A stretch of DNA of 53,044 nt from Bacteroidales bacterium (lineage in GTDB: Bacteria > Bacteroidota > Bacteroidia > Bacteroidales > Muribaculaceae), in NCBI GenBank assembly GCA_004557565.1, contig SFGS01000007.1:1-53044 (forward strand), written 5' to 3'. Made by a program: the position numbers and the translations under genes. The notes under the pieces are model-generated. The model saw nothing but the letters and a program-made list of their open reading frames with translations. It was not told where the DNA came from and did not search any database. Below, one piece after another: positions 7,473 to 16,887 of the stretch; position 1 is the stretch's first letter, and each line of letters begins with the position of its first letter.

Positions 7473-8174
7473 ATGTATATCATTCGACGCATATTTCGCT
7501 GGGTATCTTTTGCGATTATCTTCTTTTTGGTTTCCTCCGTGTCGGCGGTGGTGGTATTGAAGTGGCTGCCAGTGTACTACACTCCTTTGATGTTTATTCG
7601 TGTGGTGGAGCAGGTGGCCGACGGCCGTAAGCCAAAAATAGAGCACGAATGGGTGAGTATCGACAGAATCAGCGAGAACATGCCCTTGGCGGTGGTGTCG
7701 AGCGAAGACGCACGCTTTTTGAAGCACAACGGTTTCGACTTTGAGGAAATCTACAAAGCCCGACTTCAAGCCCTCCGTGGAGGAAAGGAGTGGGGCGCCA
7801 GCACCATATCCCAACAAACCGCCAAAAATGTGTTTCTGTGGCCAGGTCACAGTTGGGTGAGGAAAGGTTTTGAGGCATATTTCACGGTGCTGATAGAATT
7901 TATTTGGGGCAAGGAGCGAATCATGGAAGTGTATCTCAACTCCGTGGAGATGGGCGACGGCATCTATGGCGTGAAAGCCGTGGCACGACTCAATTTCGAC
8001 AAAAATCCCGACCAACTCACCCGACGCGACGCAGCCCTCATAGCCGCCACACTCCCCAGCCCCCTCACACGCGACTCCAAAAATCCGTCAGGCGAACTCC
8101 TACGCCGCCGCAACCGCATCGTCCAAGAAATGAAATACATCAAACACGTCCCCTTCGGCACCCCCATCGAATAA
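7473..8174 (+). CDS. mtgA: Monofunctional peptidoglycan glycosyltransferase
   Basis: A 233-aa GT51 enzyme that polymerises lipid II into glycan strands at the inner membrane. One N-terminal transmembrane helix spans ~10-32. The catalytic glutamate sits in VVSSEDARF (E78). Further GT51 motifs are GASTISQQTAKN (~110-121), KERIMEVYLNSVEMG and GVKAVARLNF. There is no transpeptidase domain, so cross-linking depends on other PBPs. Size and motif set match MtgA. The gene is solitary and bracketed by ~110-bp inverted repeats with GTCAACAA octamers, which is unusual for a housekeeping gene and could mean that it once moved or that the spacers recombine. Confidence 0.93.
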   Translation: MYIIRRIFRWVSFAIIFFLVSSVSAVVVLKWLPVYYTPLMFIRVVEQVADGRKPKIEHEWVSIDRISENMPLAVVSSEDARFLKHNGFDFEEIYKARLQALRGGKEWGASTISQQTAKNVFLWPGHSWVRKGFEAYFTVLIEFIWGKERIMEVYLNSVEMGDGIYGVKAVARLNFDKNPDQLTRRDAALIAATLPSPLTRDSKNPSGELLRRRNRIVQEMKYIKHVPFGTPIE

Positions 8175-8204
8175 CCTTTCCAAAAAATCAGAACTCAGAA
8201 ATTA

Positions 8205-8315
8205 TGGAAGTTAAGAAGATTTTTTTTAGAAGTTAAGAAGTTAAAGGAGTTAAGAAGTTAAGACGATAGTTTTGCCTTCAGTATTCTTGCTGGCTCGTTG
8301 TCTTGTTGACCTGTT
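8205..8315. repeat. Right arm of inverted repeats flanking mtgA
   Basis: Reverse-complement partner of 7295-7425. GAAGTTAAGAAGTTAAAGG, GACGATAGTTTTGCCTTCAG and TTGTTGACCTGTTGAC mirror the left arm. Confidence 0.75.
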
Positions 8316-8374
8316 GACTTTATCTTTCTTGAAAAAATGTGGGGGAATAGTGTGGGTAATTCGTGGGAAATTTT

Positions 8375-8382
8375 TAAATTTG
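8375..8382 (+). promoter_or_regulatory. -7 box for rel
   Basis: TAAATTTG matches TAnnTTTG, 45 nt before the Rel start. Confidence 0.5.
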
Positions 8383-8427
8383 TGGTTATTAAATTCGGAA
8401 TGTTAATGGCAGTAACATGGAAAATAT

Positions 8428-10665
8428 ATGGCAGATGTAGTTAAAATGACACCACAGGAAGAAGAGATGATGATTGACAATGCTTATCAAAATCTCTTAA
8501 ATGGCTATCTATCAAGTAATCACCGTAAGAAAGTGGAGATTATTGAGAAGGCCTATAAGTTTGCGCGCGAGGCCCACAAGGGTGTTCGCCGCCGCTCAGG
8601 TGAGCCTTATATCATGCACCCTATCACCGTGGCGCAGATTGTGAGTCAGGAGATTGGCTTGGGTTCAACCTCGATTTGTGCGGCACTTTTGCACGATGTG
8701 GTGGAAGATACGGAATATACCACCGAGGACATCGAGGCGATGTTTGGCAAGAAGATTGCGCAGATTGTTGACGGTTTGACCAAAATCTCCGGCGGTATTT
8801 TCGGTTCGCAGGCTTCGGCACAGGCCGAGAATTTCCGCAAGTTGCTGCTCACTATGAGCGACGATATTCGCGTGATTCTTATCAAGATGGCCGACCGATT
8901 GCACAATATGCGCACGCTCCAGTCGATGCCACCAGCCAAGCAATACAAGATTGCTGGCGAAACGCTCTACATCTATGCCCCCTTGGCGCATCGCTTGGGA
9001 TTGTTTGCCATTAAGACCGAACTTGAAGACCTCAGTTTCAAATACGAGCACCCCGAAGACTACAAGGCGATTGAGGAGCAAATCATTGCCAACTCGCCAC
9101 ACAATAAGGAGATTTTCGCACGATTCGCCGCTCCCATCAATGAGCGCTTGAAGGCTCTGGGCTTGAAATACGAGTTCAAGGCACGCATCAAGTCGCACTA
9201 CTCGATTTGGAAGAAGATGGAAACAAAGCATATACCTTTCGACCAGGTGTATGACTACTATGCGGCGCGTATCGTATTCGAATGTGACAACGAGGCCGAT
9301 GAAAAGCGCATTTGCCTCAACATCTACAGCGAAATCACTGACCTCTACCAGATGCACCCCGACCGCTTGCGCGACTGGATCAGTAATCCGAAAGCCAACG
9401 GCTACCGCGCGCTCCATGTGACGGTGATGGGTCCTGACGGCAACTGGGTGGAAGTGCAAATCCGCAGCCGCCGAATGGACGACATTGCCGAGCGAGGCTT
9501 TGCAGCGCACTGGAAATACAAGATTGGCGAGGGCGAGGAAGAAAGCGAACTCGCAGCATGGCTCCAAACCATTGAGGACATCCTCAAAAATCCAGAGCCA
9601 AACGCCATCGACTTCCTCGACACCATCAAACTCAACCTCTTTGCCAGTGAGATTGTGGTGTTTACGCCTAAGGGCGAGTTGATTACATTGCCCAAAGACG
9701 CCACGGTGCTCGATTTGGCGTTCACGCTCCACACCGAACTCGGCACACATTGCATCGCAGGTAAAATCAACCATAAGTTGGTGCCAGTATCGCACAAACT
9801 CGCCAGCGGCGACCAAGTGGAAGTGCTCACCAGCCAGTCGCAGCAGCCCAACCCCGAATGGGAAAAGTTCCTCGTTACGGCTAAGGGCAAAACACGCTTG
9901 CGTCAGGCATTGCGTCACGACCGCCGTGCCACCATGACACAGGGCGAAACCATGCTCAAGAAATTCCTTGCCGACAATGGCGTGGAGGCATCGTCGGACA
10001 ATATCAACCGCATCGTGTCGGCAGAGCGAGTGAAGAGCAGAGATGAACTGTTCCAGATGATTGGCAACGAAGAAATAGCCCTCTCACCAGGATTGCTCAA
10101 GATATTCAAGCACTCATCACGCGGTTTGCTCAACCGACTGATGAACCCATTCAGCAGCCGATCAAGCCATCAAGCGCAAGAGCCTGTGGTGGTGCCAGTG
10201 GAAGGCAAAATCGACACCAAGAAAGTGTATGAGCTCCGCACCATCGACGGCAAGAGCAACTACCGCATAGCCGACTGCTGCAACCCCATTCCGGGCGACA
10301 CCGTGATTGGATTTATCAACGATAAAAACGAAGTGGTGGTTCACAAGATGGACTGCGAGGTGGCAAACCGAATGAAGAGCAGTTTTGGTGGACGCATCGT
10401 GCAGACACATTGGGAAACCAAAGCCAAGAAATTCAATGTCACCATCAACCTTGAGGGCATCGACCGCCAAGGCATTCTGCAAGAAATCATCTATCTGATT
10501 TCCACTAACCTCTCGCTCAATATGCGACGCCTCAACATCAGTGCCGACGGTGGCGTGTTCCACGGCGAACTGGAGGCATTGGTCGACGACACCGACATTG
10601 TGACCAAACTGTGCAAGCGCCTGAAGAAGGTGAAAGGCGTAACGTCGGCAGTGCGTGTGAGATAA
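8428..10665 (+). CDS. rel: Bifunctional (p)ppGpp synthetase/hydrolase Rel
   Basis: A 745-aa long RSH protein controlling the stringent response. The N-terminal HD hydrolase domain is intact (LLHDVVEDT with H89-D90; KMADRLHNMRTL ~153-164), so it can degrade (p)ppGpp. The synthetase domain is also intact: RIKSHYSIWKKM (~253-264), YDYYAARI (D276), NGYRALH (~324-330) and VEVQIRS (E342). TGS (~405-465), a CC/zinc-finger-like linker with DCCNPIPGD (~615), and a C-terminal ACT domain (~670-745) follow. All hallmark residues point to a single bifunctional enzyme. The 7TM-HD gene follows after 57 nt, so the two nucleotide-signalling genes may share a transcript. Confidence 0.95.
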   Translation: MADVVKMTPQEEEMMIDNAYQNLLNGYLSSNHRKKVEIIEKAYKFAREAHKGVRRRSGEPYIMHPITVAQIVSQEIGLGSTSICAALLHDVVEDTEYTTEDIEAMFGKKIAQIVDGLTKISGGIFGSQASAQAENFRKLLLTMSDDIRVILIKMADRLHNMRTLQSMPPAKQYKIAGETLYIYAPLAHRLGLFAIKTELEDLSFKYEHPEDYKAIEEQIIANSPHNKEIFARFAAPINERLKALGLKYEFKARIKSHYSIWKKMETKHIPFDQVYDYYAARIVFECDNEADEKRICLNIYSEITDLYQMHPDRLRDWISNPKANGYRALHVTVMGPDGNWVEVQIRSRRMDDIAERGFAAHWKYKIGEGEEESELAAWLQTIEDILKNPEPNAIDFLDTIKLNLFASEIVVFTPKGELITLPKDATVLDLAFTLHTELGTHCIAGKINHKLVPVSHKLASGDQVEVLTSQSQQPNPEWEKFLVTAKGKTRLRQALRHDRRATMTQGETMLKKFLADNGVEASSDNINRIVSAERVKSRDELFQMIGNEEIALSPGLLKIFKHSSRGLLNRLMNPFSSRSSHQAQEPVVVPVEGKIDTKKVYELRTIDGKSNYRIADCCNPIPGDTVIGFINDKNEVVVHKMDCEVANRMKSSFGGRIVQTHWETKAKKFNVTINLEGIDRQGILQEIIYLISTNLSLNMRRLNISADGGVFHGELEALVDDTDIVTKLCKRLKKVKGVTSAVRVR

Positions 10666-10722
10666 CAATCATAATGCTCCCTCTCAAGCGATGATTGGGG
10701 AATGAAATAACGATGTTTTCGT

Positions 10723-12783
10723 ATGAATAAGAAAAGCGATAAAACTAAACTGTTGGTAAATATCGGGCTGTTTGTACTCTCGATATTGCTGATTACATAT
10801 TTTTTGCCCGAAACCGAGCTTCAGATTCCTGAGTGCTTGCGCTCGTATAAGGTGGACACCAAATGGGCGTATGAAGACTACAAAGCGCCATTCGATGTGG
10901 ACCACTATTCCGACACCGCCGCTGCGGTGAGAAAGGCGAAAGAGGAATTTGTGCCCATCTACGAACGCTACGACGAAACCAGCCACCTCAACCGTCTGAA
11001 CACGCTCGACACCATAGTGCGCTCTCACACCGAAGTGCCTTTAGCTGTGCGAATGGCTATCGTGAACAAGGTGAAAGCGTGCTTAGACCGAGGCATTATC
11101 GACGATGCCACACGCAAACTGAAACTCATCAGCGAGAATGACGAGGACATATCCACAGCCAATTTTTTCACCACCGAGCAGGTGCTGAAAAAGTTGGCGA
11201 TTATCTGTCCGCCAAACACATCGGGGGCAAACATCGTCAGCGAAATTGAAGCCGACGAACTGCTTGCGCCTAACCTCGCGAAAAACGATGCGAAAACCAC
11301 CAAACTCTACAAGACGGCAATAGAATCGGCACGCCTGCCAGATGGAATCGTGGCAAAAGGTGGCTTGATTATCCGTAAGGGCGATATCGTGACACCAGAA
11401 GTGGCTAACACTCTGGGGCAATGTTATAGCAAAATGTTGGAAATCAACGAAAAAGAAAGTAGCCACATTTGGAGTTGGATAGGTCAGTGTGGACTGGTGT
11501 CGCTGATGTTGGCGGCATTCTTCGTGTTCATGTATATGTTCCGCTGGCGCACATTCAATGATATTAGCAAAATGATATTTCTGGTTGGACTTATCACTTT
11601 GTTTATCGTGATTGTGGAAGTGATTTCGGTGCGCTTCTGGTGGCAAATCTACCTTGTGCCGTTTGCGCTTGTGCCGATTGTAGTGACCACATTCACCGAC
11701 TCGCGCACAGCGTTCTTCAGCCACATGGTGATGGTGGTGATCTGCTCGATAGTGGCGAAAGACCGCGCCGAGTTTATCATCATGCAGTTCCTTGTGGGTA
11801 ATATCGCCATCGCCTCGATGCACGACTTCTCACGCCGCGCCCACCTGGTGCGGTGCGCATTCTTCGTGTTCTTGGGCTACACGATGGTGTATATGTCGAT
11901 GGCATCAATCAACAACAACTTCGCCAGTTTCTCTGAAATGTATAAATTCTATGTCGACCCACCATACAACAACTGGCACAATTTCGTGAAATTTGCGTTC
12001 AACGCCGGTTTCTTGGCATTTTCCTACTTGCTGATTTTCTTGACAGAAAAGATATTCGGTTTCACATCCACGATGACGCTGGTGGAACTCTCCGACACCA
12101 ACAATTCATTGCTCCGTGAGATATCAACGAAATGCTCCGGCACATTCCAGCACTCGCTTCAAGTGTCGAACTTGGCTTGCGAGGCGGCTTCAGCCATCAA
12201 TGCCAATGTGCAATTGGTGCGTGCTGGCGCGCTATATCACGATGTGGGAAAAATTGAGAATCCCGCGTTCTTCACCGAAAACCAGTATGGCGTGAACCCT
12301 CACGACACTCTTGCTCCAATTCAGAGTGCGCAAATCGTGATCAATCACGTGAGCGACGGCATGAAGCGTGCGGCTAAGGCGAAACTGCCAAAGGCGATTT
12401 GCGACTTCATTCAGCAGCACCACGGCAAGGGACGCACCAAATATTTCTACACCATGGCTTGCAAGGCAAACCCTGATGTGGAAATCGATCCAGCACCCTA
12501 CACTTATCCTGGTCCGAACCCTCAGAGCAAGGAAACTGCAATCGTGATGATGGCCGACGCTTGCGAGGCTGCCACCCGCAGTTTGAAGAATCCCGACGAG
12601 GCAACCATCTCCAATTTGGTGGACAAAATCATTTCAAGCCAACTTGCCGACGGCCTTCTCAACGAGGCTCCTATCAACATGCGTGAAATAGGCATCGTGA
12701 AGCAATCGTTCATCAACCGCTTGCGCTCGATGTACCACCAGCGCATCGAATACCCCGAAGAAATCACCCCAAAGCAGGAATGA
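10723..12783 (+). CDS. PgpH-like 7TM-HD phosphodiesterase
   Basis: A 686-aa inner-membrane protein of the 7TMR-HD family. One N-terminal TM helix (~10-28) leads to an extracytoplasmic 7TMR-HDED region (~30-245). Seven hydrophobic helices follow (~250-450), then a cytoplasmic HD domain (~480-650) with ALYHDVGKIENP and FIQQHHGKGRT metal-binding motifs. In Gram-positive bacteria the family (PgpH) cleaves c-di-AMP. By family the role here is c-di-AMP or related nucleotide turnover and osmotic or cell-wall homeostasis; this is inference. It lies directly after rel, linking two second-messenger pathways in one locus. Confidence 0.9.
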   Translation: MNKKSDKTKLLVNIGLFVLSILLITYFLPETELQIPECLRSYKVDTKWAYEDYKAPFDVDHYSDTAAAVRKAKEEFVPIYERYDETSHLNRLNTLDTIVRSHTEVPLAVRMAIVNKVKACLDRGIIDDATRKLKLISENDEDISTANFFTTEQVLKKLAIICPPNTSGANIVSEIEADELLAPNLAKNDAKTTKLYKTAIESARLPDGIVAKGGLIIRKGDIVTPEVANTLGQCYSKMLEINEKESSHIWSWIGQCGLVSLMLAAFFVFMYMFRWRTFNDISKMIFLVGLITLFIVIVEVISVRFWWQIYLVPFALVPIVVTTFTDSRTAFFSHMVMVVICSIVAKDRAEFIIMQFLVGNIAIASMHDFSRRAHLVRCAFFVFLGYTMVYMSMASINNNFASFSEMYKFYVDPPYNNWHNFVKFAFNAGFLAFSYLLIFLTEKIFGFTSTMTLVELSDTNNSLLREISTKCSGTFQHSLQVSNLACEAASAINANVQLVRAGALYHDVGKIENPAFFTENQYGVNPHDTLAPIQSAQIVINHVSDGMKRAAKAKLPKAICDFIQQHHGKGRTKYFYTMACKANPDVEIDPAPYTYPGPNPQSKETAIVMMADACEAATRSLKNPDEATISNLVDKIISSQLADGLLNEAPINMREIGIVKQSFINRLRSMYHQRIEYPEEITPKQE

Positions 12784-12786
12784 TTT

Positions 12787-12838
12787 TGAGTCAACGAGCC
12801 TACGGGTCAACGGGTCAACGAGTCAACGAGTCAACGAG
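12787..12838. repeat. GTCAACGA/GTCAACGG octamer array
   Basis: Five or six loosely repeated 8-nt units (GTCAACGA, GTCAACGG) right after the 7TM-HD gene, related to the array at 7274. Downstream, CGAGATTT/CGAATTTT units and TCTAATTTCTAACATCT precede the next gene; the latter also precedes mtgA. Confidence 0.75.
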
Positions 12839-12930
12839 CTTTTTGGGATAGGGGTCTTCGAGATTTCGAGATTTCGAATTTTCGAGACTTCGAATCTAAC
12901 AGCTAATTTCTAATTTCTAACATCTGCAAA

Positions 12931-13461
12931 ATGTCTTTTTCAATTATATTGCTTATTATTGCTTCGGTATTGCTGGTGGTGGCGTTTGTGCTCACCATCA
13001 AGCCAATGTGGGTGGCGGCAGTGCCTGCTTGGGTTGCCATGATGCTGCTCTACTGGGGCGAATACATTCTGCCTGTCACGCTGCCTACATGGAAGATTGC
13101 CATGTGGACGATGGCAACGGCGATAGTGGTGCTGCTCCGCCGCTATCAGCCCGCTGGCGAGCCCGACGGACGCAACACCGGCAACCTCTACATAGGGTTG
13201 GCATCAGTGGTGGGTGCGCTTTTAGGCATAGCCATGGGCGCAAATTATGTGTTGCTTTGCACCATAGTGGGTGCCGCTGTGGGCTTGATGGCATACAGCC
13301 GCACGCCTCATGGAAAATGGATTAAATTTGCCAGTTCCACCTTTATTCAGTATTTTTGTGCCCGTTGTTTGCCTGCGATAGTGGCAGTAGCCATTATGGG
13401 CATCAGCGTGGAATCAATATTATTTTACATTCGCACATGCTTTTTTTATTCAGGCGTATGA
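12931..13461 (+). CDS. Small membrane protein of unknown function
   Basis: A 176-aa protein with about five hydrophobic helices, rich in Gly, Ala and Val. A glycine-rich segment (IGLASVVGALLGIAMG ... VGAAVG, ~90-120) suggests tightly packed helices, as in DUF456-type membrane proteins. It has no catalytic motif that I recognise. Its stop overlaps the start of the next gene by 4 bp (ATGA), so it belongs to a unit with the DUF4919-like exported protein and, 26 nt on, queA. Function is not assigned. Confidence 0.7.
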   Translation: MSFSIILLIIASVLLVVAFVLTIKPMWVAAVPAWVAMMLLYWGEYILPVTLPTWKIAMWTMATAIVVLLRRYQPAGEPDGRNTGNLYIGLASVVGALLGIAMGANYVLLCTIVGAAVGLMAYSRTPHGKWIKFASSTFIQYFCARCLPAIVAVAIMGISVESILFYIRTCFFYSGV

Positions 13462-14168
13462 AATTTAGAACTATCACTATATCAAGCGTTTTCGCCATTG
13501 TGCTGTTGGCTTTTGCCTTCCAGGCATCGGCGCAGAAAAAGGAGATTATTCCGGTGGATTTCAACCGAGTGAAAAGCGTCACCTCCAATCCCGAATCGCG
13601 TTATTATTTCCCGAAATTGTTGCATAGTTACATCTCTTTCAACTACAACAAATTCGAACTTGAGGATATGCGCAATCTCTACTATGGCTATATGTTCCAA
13701 GAGGACTACAACCCTTACCGCCAATCGGTCTATGCCGACAAGGTGGAGGAATACATCTATAAGAAAGACCTTACGCGCGACGAGTGCGACTCGCTGGAGC
13801 ACTACGCCAACCTCTCGCTACAAGACAATATGTTCGACTTCGAGCAACTCGAATATTTTGCCTATGCACTGAAGGCGAAGAAGAAGCACGCCCGCTACGA
13901 GGTGTTCCGCAAAAACATTCACTTGCTGCTGAGTGCGATTATGACCAGTGGCGACGGCACCAAAGAGCACCCTTGGGTGGTGATTTGCCCGATGCACGAA
14001 TACGACATCGTGAACTTCCTCGGCTTCAAGGCTGTGGACCATGAGGAAATTTCCGAGGGCATCGACTATGTGAAAGTGGAGAAGAAAGAGGACAGCAAGA
14101 CCGAAGGCTTCTACTTCGATGTGAAGCGAATGCTCGAAATCGGTCGCCAAAAAGGCTACGAAGAATAA
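13458..14168 (+). CDS. DUF4919-like exported protein
   Basis: A 236-aa protein with a signal peptide (hydrophobic residues ~8-24, ending FQASAQ). The mature part begins with basic and aromatic residues and contains NLYYGYMFQEDYNPYRQS and HPWVVICPMHEYDIVNFLGF, features I associate with DUF4919 periplasmic proteins of Bacteroidetes. The mature chain is mostly alpha-helical, perhaps a TPR-like fold at ~60-160. The frame is open upstream, but ATG 13458 gives the signal peptide and the ATGA overlap. No enzymatic function is known for the family. Confidence 0.7.
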   Translation: MKFRTITISSVFAIVLLAFAFQASAQKKEIIPVDFNRVKSVTSNPESRYYFPKLLHSYISFNYNKFELEDMRNLYYGYMFQEDYNPYRQSVYADKVEEYIYKKDLTRDECDSLEHYANLSLQDNMFDFEQLEYFAYALKAKKKHARYEVFRKNIHLLLSAIMTSGDGTKEHPWVVICPMHEYDIVNFLGFKAVDHEEISEGIDYVKVEKKEDSKTEGFYFDVKRMLEIGRQKGYEE

Positions 14169-14194
14169 ACTGACATATATACACAATTTTTAGA

Positions 14195-15424
14195 ATGAAC
14201 ACTATCGACAAAGTGCGTAACATACGCATTAGCGATTATAATTACCCATTGCCCGACCACCGTATTGCCAAGTACCCACTCGCTGCGCGTGAACAGTGCA
14301 AATTGCTGTGCTACAAGGTGGGTGGAGAAATCAGCGAAGGTCACTTCTACGATGTGCCTGCCGTGCTCCCCGAAAAGGCAATGCTGGTGTACAACAACAC
14401 ACGCGTAATCAATGCGCGCTTGCGTTTCCGCAAATCCACAGGCTCCACAATCGAGATTTTCTGCCTCGAACCTGTGGCACCATGCGACTATCAACTCATT
14501 TTCCAAACCACCCAATCTTGCACTTGGCTTTGCCTTGTGGGCAACAGCAAGCGCTGGAAGCAAGGTCCGCTCACCCAAGAGATAGAGGTTGACGGCAAAG
14601 CGGTGACTTTGGAGGCGAACCGTGGCGAGCGTCGCGGCAATTCGTTTGAAATTGAATTTTCGTGGAATGGCGGAGTTACTTTCGCCTCCATTCTTGAAGC
14701 CATTGGCGAAATCCCCATTCCTCCATACCTCAACCGTGGCACGGAGAGCACCGACTCTGCCGACTATCAAACCGTGTATAGCCATATCGATGGCAGCGTG
14801 GCGGCACCAACAGCAGGACTTCACTTCACCGATGAGGTGCTGGCAGAGTGCGACAAACGTGGCATCACACGCCGTGAACTCACCCTGCATGTGGGTGCTG
14901 GCACATTCCAGCCAGTGAAAAGCGAGAACATAGGTGAGCACGAAATGCACTACGAGTTTATTTCGGTGCGGCGTAGCCTGTTGGTGGATTTGATCAACGC
15001 CGAAGGTCCGGTGGTGGCTGTGGGCACAACAAGCGTGCGCACCCTCGAAAGCCTCTACTATGTGGGGCAAGTGCTCGAAACCAACCCCGATGCCGACGAG
15101 GAAATGCTCACCGTGAAGCAATGGATGCCTTACAGCACACCTTGTGAAATCAGCACCAAGAAAGCGTTGCAGAATGTGGTTGACTATCTCGACCGCCACC
15201 ACGCCGAGGCATATATGGGCAGTACCCAACTGATGATTGCGCCTGGATTCCAATATCGCATCATCAGCGGTATGATTACCAACTTCCACCAGCCTCAAAG
15301 CACATTGCTCCTGCTGGTGTCGGCATTTGTGGGCGTAGACCACTGGCGCGCCATCTACGACTATGCGCTCGACCACGATTTCCGCTTCCTCAGTTACGGC
15401 GATGCCTGCTTCTTCCAAAAGTAA
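14195..15424 (+). CDS. queA: SAM:tRNA ribosyltransferase-isomerase QueA
   Basis: A 409-aa cytosolic enzyme that moves the ribosyl part of SAM onto 7-aminomethyl-7-deazaguanine in tRNA, making epoxyqueuosine. Family hallmarks are visible: NNTRVINARL (~67-76), EIPIPPYLNRGTE (~170-182), GSVAAPTAGLHFT (~198-210), LHVGAGTFQPVK, and ITNFHQPQSTLLLLVSAF near the C-terminus. It is longer than E. coli QueA (356 aa), as Bacteroidetes homologues tend to be. It lies 26 nt after the DUF4919-like gene and ends before a strong bidirectional terminator. Confidence 0.95.
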   Translation: MNTIDKVRNIRISDYNYPLPDHRIAKYPLAAREQCKLLCYKVGGEISEGHFYDVPAVLPEKAMLVYNNTRVINARLRFRKSTGSTIEIFCLEPVAPCDYQLIFQTTQSCTWLCLVGNSKRWKQGPLTQEIEVDGKAVTLEANRGERRGNSFEIEFSWNGGVTFASILEAIGEIPIPPYLNRGTESTDSADYQTVYSHIDGSVAAPTAGLHFTDEVLAECDKRGITRRELTLHVGAGTFQPVKSENIGEHEMHYEFISVRRSLLVDLINAEGPVVAVGTTSVRTLESLYYVGQVLETNPDADEEMLTVKQWMPYSTPCEISTKKALQNVVDYLDRHHAEAYMGSTQLMIAPGFQYRIISGMITNFHQPQSTLLLLVSAFVGVDHWRAIYDYALDHDFRFLSYGDACFFQK

Positions 15425-15445
15425 GCAGCACAACATATAAAAATT

Positions 15446-15487
15446 GCACCTGTTAAATCTGATTGACTTAACAGGTGCTGTTTTTTT
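15446..15487. terminator. Bidirectional terminator between queA and the DUF805 gene
   Basis: GCACCTGTTAA / TTAACAGGTGC form a perfect 11-bp stem. Plus-strand T-run TGTTTTTTT ends queA transcription; on the minus strand the hairpin is followed by AATTTTTAT for the convergent DUF805 gene. Confidence 0.9.
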
Positions 15488-15515
15488 CACCATTTCTTAA
15501 CGGGGCGTGCTGGCG

Positions 15516-15977
15516 TTATTCCTTCGGATTTGGACCATATTGGTTAGGACCGGGCTTGCTGTCGCCGATACACATAAACAATGGAATCAAACCACCGATA
15601 CCGCAGACGAGGATGAGCCACAGCATGTGACCGCTCTTGCCCACATCGTGCAAGCGACGAACCCAAGCAGCCAGCGAAGGGATGAAGAGAGCAAGGCTGA
15701 TGAGGCCCAATATCACAGAACCAGCCATGAAAATGGTGTCGTAACTTTCTGCCTGCGCAAGAACTTCTTGATATCGGCCCAAATCTTGATAAGCCATTGC
15801 TTGGATTTCTGCGATTTTCGCAAATTTCCATTGCATGAGCAGCGACATCAGGAATCCGGGAATGCAGGTGAGCAGATAGAACCACCAAAATTCAGAGCGG
15901 CGAGCACGGCCGTTGAATGTGGCATACTTAGACAAACAAGTCTTTACAGCTTCTACGAAATTCATTTGAGGTTTCAT
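15516..15977 (-). CDS. DUF805 inner-membrane protein
   Basis: A 153-aa protein with three to four hydrophobic segments and DUF805 features: an N-terminal FNGRARRSEFWWFYLL, then AAWVRRLHDVGKSGHMLWL, and a C-terminal polar tail ending GPNQYGPNPKE. The family occurs widely in bacterial inner membranes without a known biochemical role. ATG 15977 is preferred; a second ATG lies five codons on. A minus-strand TATATTTG box (16112-16105) is about 128 nt upstream, so the 5' UTR is long and A/T-rich. Convergent with queA. Confidence 0.85.
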   Translation of the reverse strand: MKPQMNFVEAVKTCLSKYATFNGRARRSEFWWFYLLTCIPGFLMSLLMQWKFAKIAEIQAMAYQDLGRYQEVLAQAESYDTIFMAGSVILGLISLALFIPSLAAWVRRLHDVGKSGHMLWLILVCGIGGLIPLFMCIGDSKPGPNQYGPNPKE

Positions 15978-16104
15978 TTGTAATTGGTTTTATGGATTAA
16001 TAAATAAAAAGATTCTATTGTCTATACAGTTTTTAGATAAGAAATCTCTGGATTTTTTCTATTACAGCCTCTATCTAAAAATTATTCTGTACTATTTCTT
16101 TCCG

Positions 16105-16112
16105 CAAATATA
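16105..16112 (-). promoter_or_regulatory. -7 box for the DUF805 gene
   Basis: Minus-strand TATATTTG matches TAnnTTTG, about 128 nt before the start. The remaining spacer (15978-16220) holds a perfect 16-nt palindrome ATGCGCTATAGCGCAT near 16171-16186 and no gene. Confidence 0.5.
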
Positions 16113-16220
16113 CATAAATTGTAAACATTCTCCAACTTTTTCCCAAAAAATGCAAAATGATTATTATCAATGCGCTATAGCGCATCGATAAATCATTTGC
16201 TCAAAATTATTGGTAATCCT

Positions 16221-16799
16221 CTAATTCTCGATATAGGAGAGGATTGGGGCGGCGGTGCCGTCGGGGTTTTCGTTGATGTAGAGTTGCACCATTCTGTTGC
16301 CCGACTCGTAGCGGTAGCCGATGATGTCGGTGGCTTCTCCCTCGGCAGATGAGTGGCCAATCACCATTCGCTTCATGTCGTATGACTTTTGGAGCGATTG
16401 CAGAATGTCGGCAAAGTGCTGGTTTGCAACCTCCTTGGGGGTGGATTTCGCCCTAAAGGTGAGGCAGTAGAGGCCGTTGCCGTCGAACTGGATTTGCAGG
16501 TTGAGCCATTGCCGTCCGAGGAAGGTGAAGCCGGTGGTGTCGGCCTTGGCAAGGATTTTCAGTTCGCTGTAGTCGCCATTGTCGAGCGGAATGGTGTCGA
16601 AATGGCTGTCGGCTTGCCCCGATGCCGCATCCACAAATTGCTGTGAATAGAGCGCATTGAGCACAGTTTGCTTCTGCTGCCCAAACTGCACCGAGCCTAT
16701 AAACGAGTCTTGTATGTCGGAATCGCCCTTGCCTGAGCCGCAACTGAAGCAGGCCGTGCAAAGTATCAATATCGTGAAAAAGCGAGTGAATGTATTCAT
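16221..16799 (-). CDS. Lipoprotein of unknown function
   Basis: A 192-aa protein with a type II signal peptide; the lipobox is around FSCGSG (Cys ~20). The mature part has several short beta-rich segments (FTFLGRQWLNLQIQFDGNGLYCLTFRAK), and I recognise no domain. A minus-strand TACATTTG box lies 25 nt upstream. It is divergent from menA, whose promoter lies within the same 88-nt spacer. The likely location is the periplasmic face of a membrane. Function not assigned. Confidence 0.7.
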   Translation of the reverse strand: MNTFTRFFTILILCTACFSCGSGKGDSDIQDSFIGSVQFGQQKQTVLNALYSQQFVDAASGQADSHFDTIPLDNGDYSELKILAKADTTGFTFLGRQWLNLQIQFDGNGLYCLTFRAKSTPKEVANQHFADILQSLQKSYDMKRMVIGHSSAEGEATDIIGYRYESGNRMVQLYINENPDGTAAPILSYIEN

Positions 16800-16823
16800 T
16801 TAACTTTGATGTGTAGTTAACTA

Positions 16824-16860
16824 CAAATGTAGGGAAAATCCGTGGTTTTTTGTAATTTTG
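16824..16860. promoter_or_regulatory. Divergent promoters of lipoprotein gene and menA
   Basis: TACATTTG on the minus strand (16831-16824) serves the lipoprotein gene. TAATTTTG on the plus strand (16853-16860) serves menA. Both match TAnnTTTG. Confidence 0.6.
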
Positions 16861-16887
16861 TATATAAATTTTTTCCCTCAGAAAAAG

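Noticed and set aside
8665..9918. Long minus-strand ORF (417 codons) opposite rel
   Set aside because: Shadow frame of a clear RSH gene; protein sequence is low in plausibility and has no motifs.
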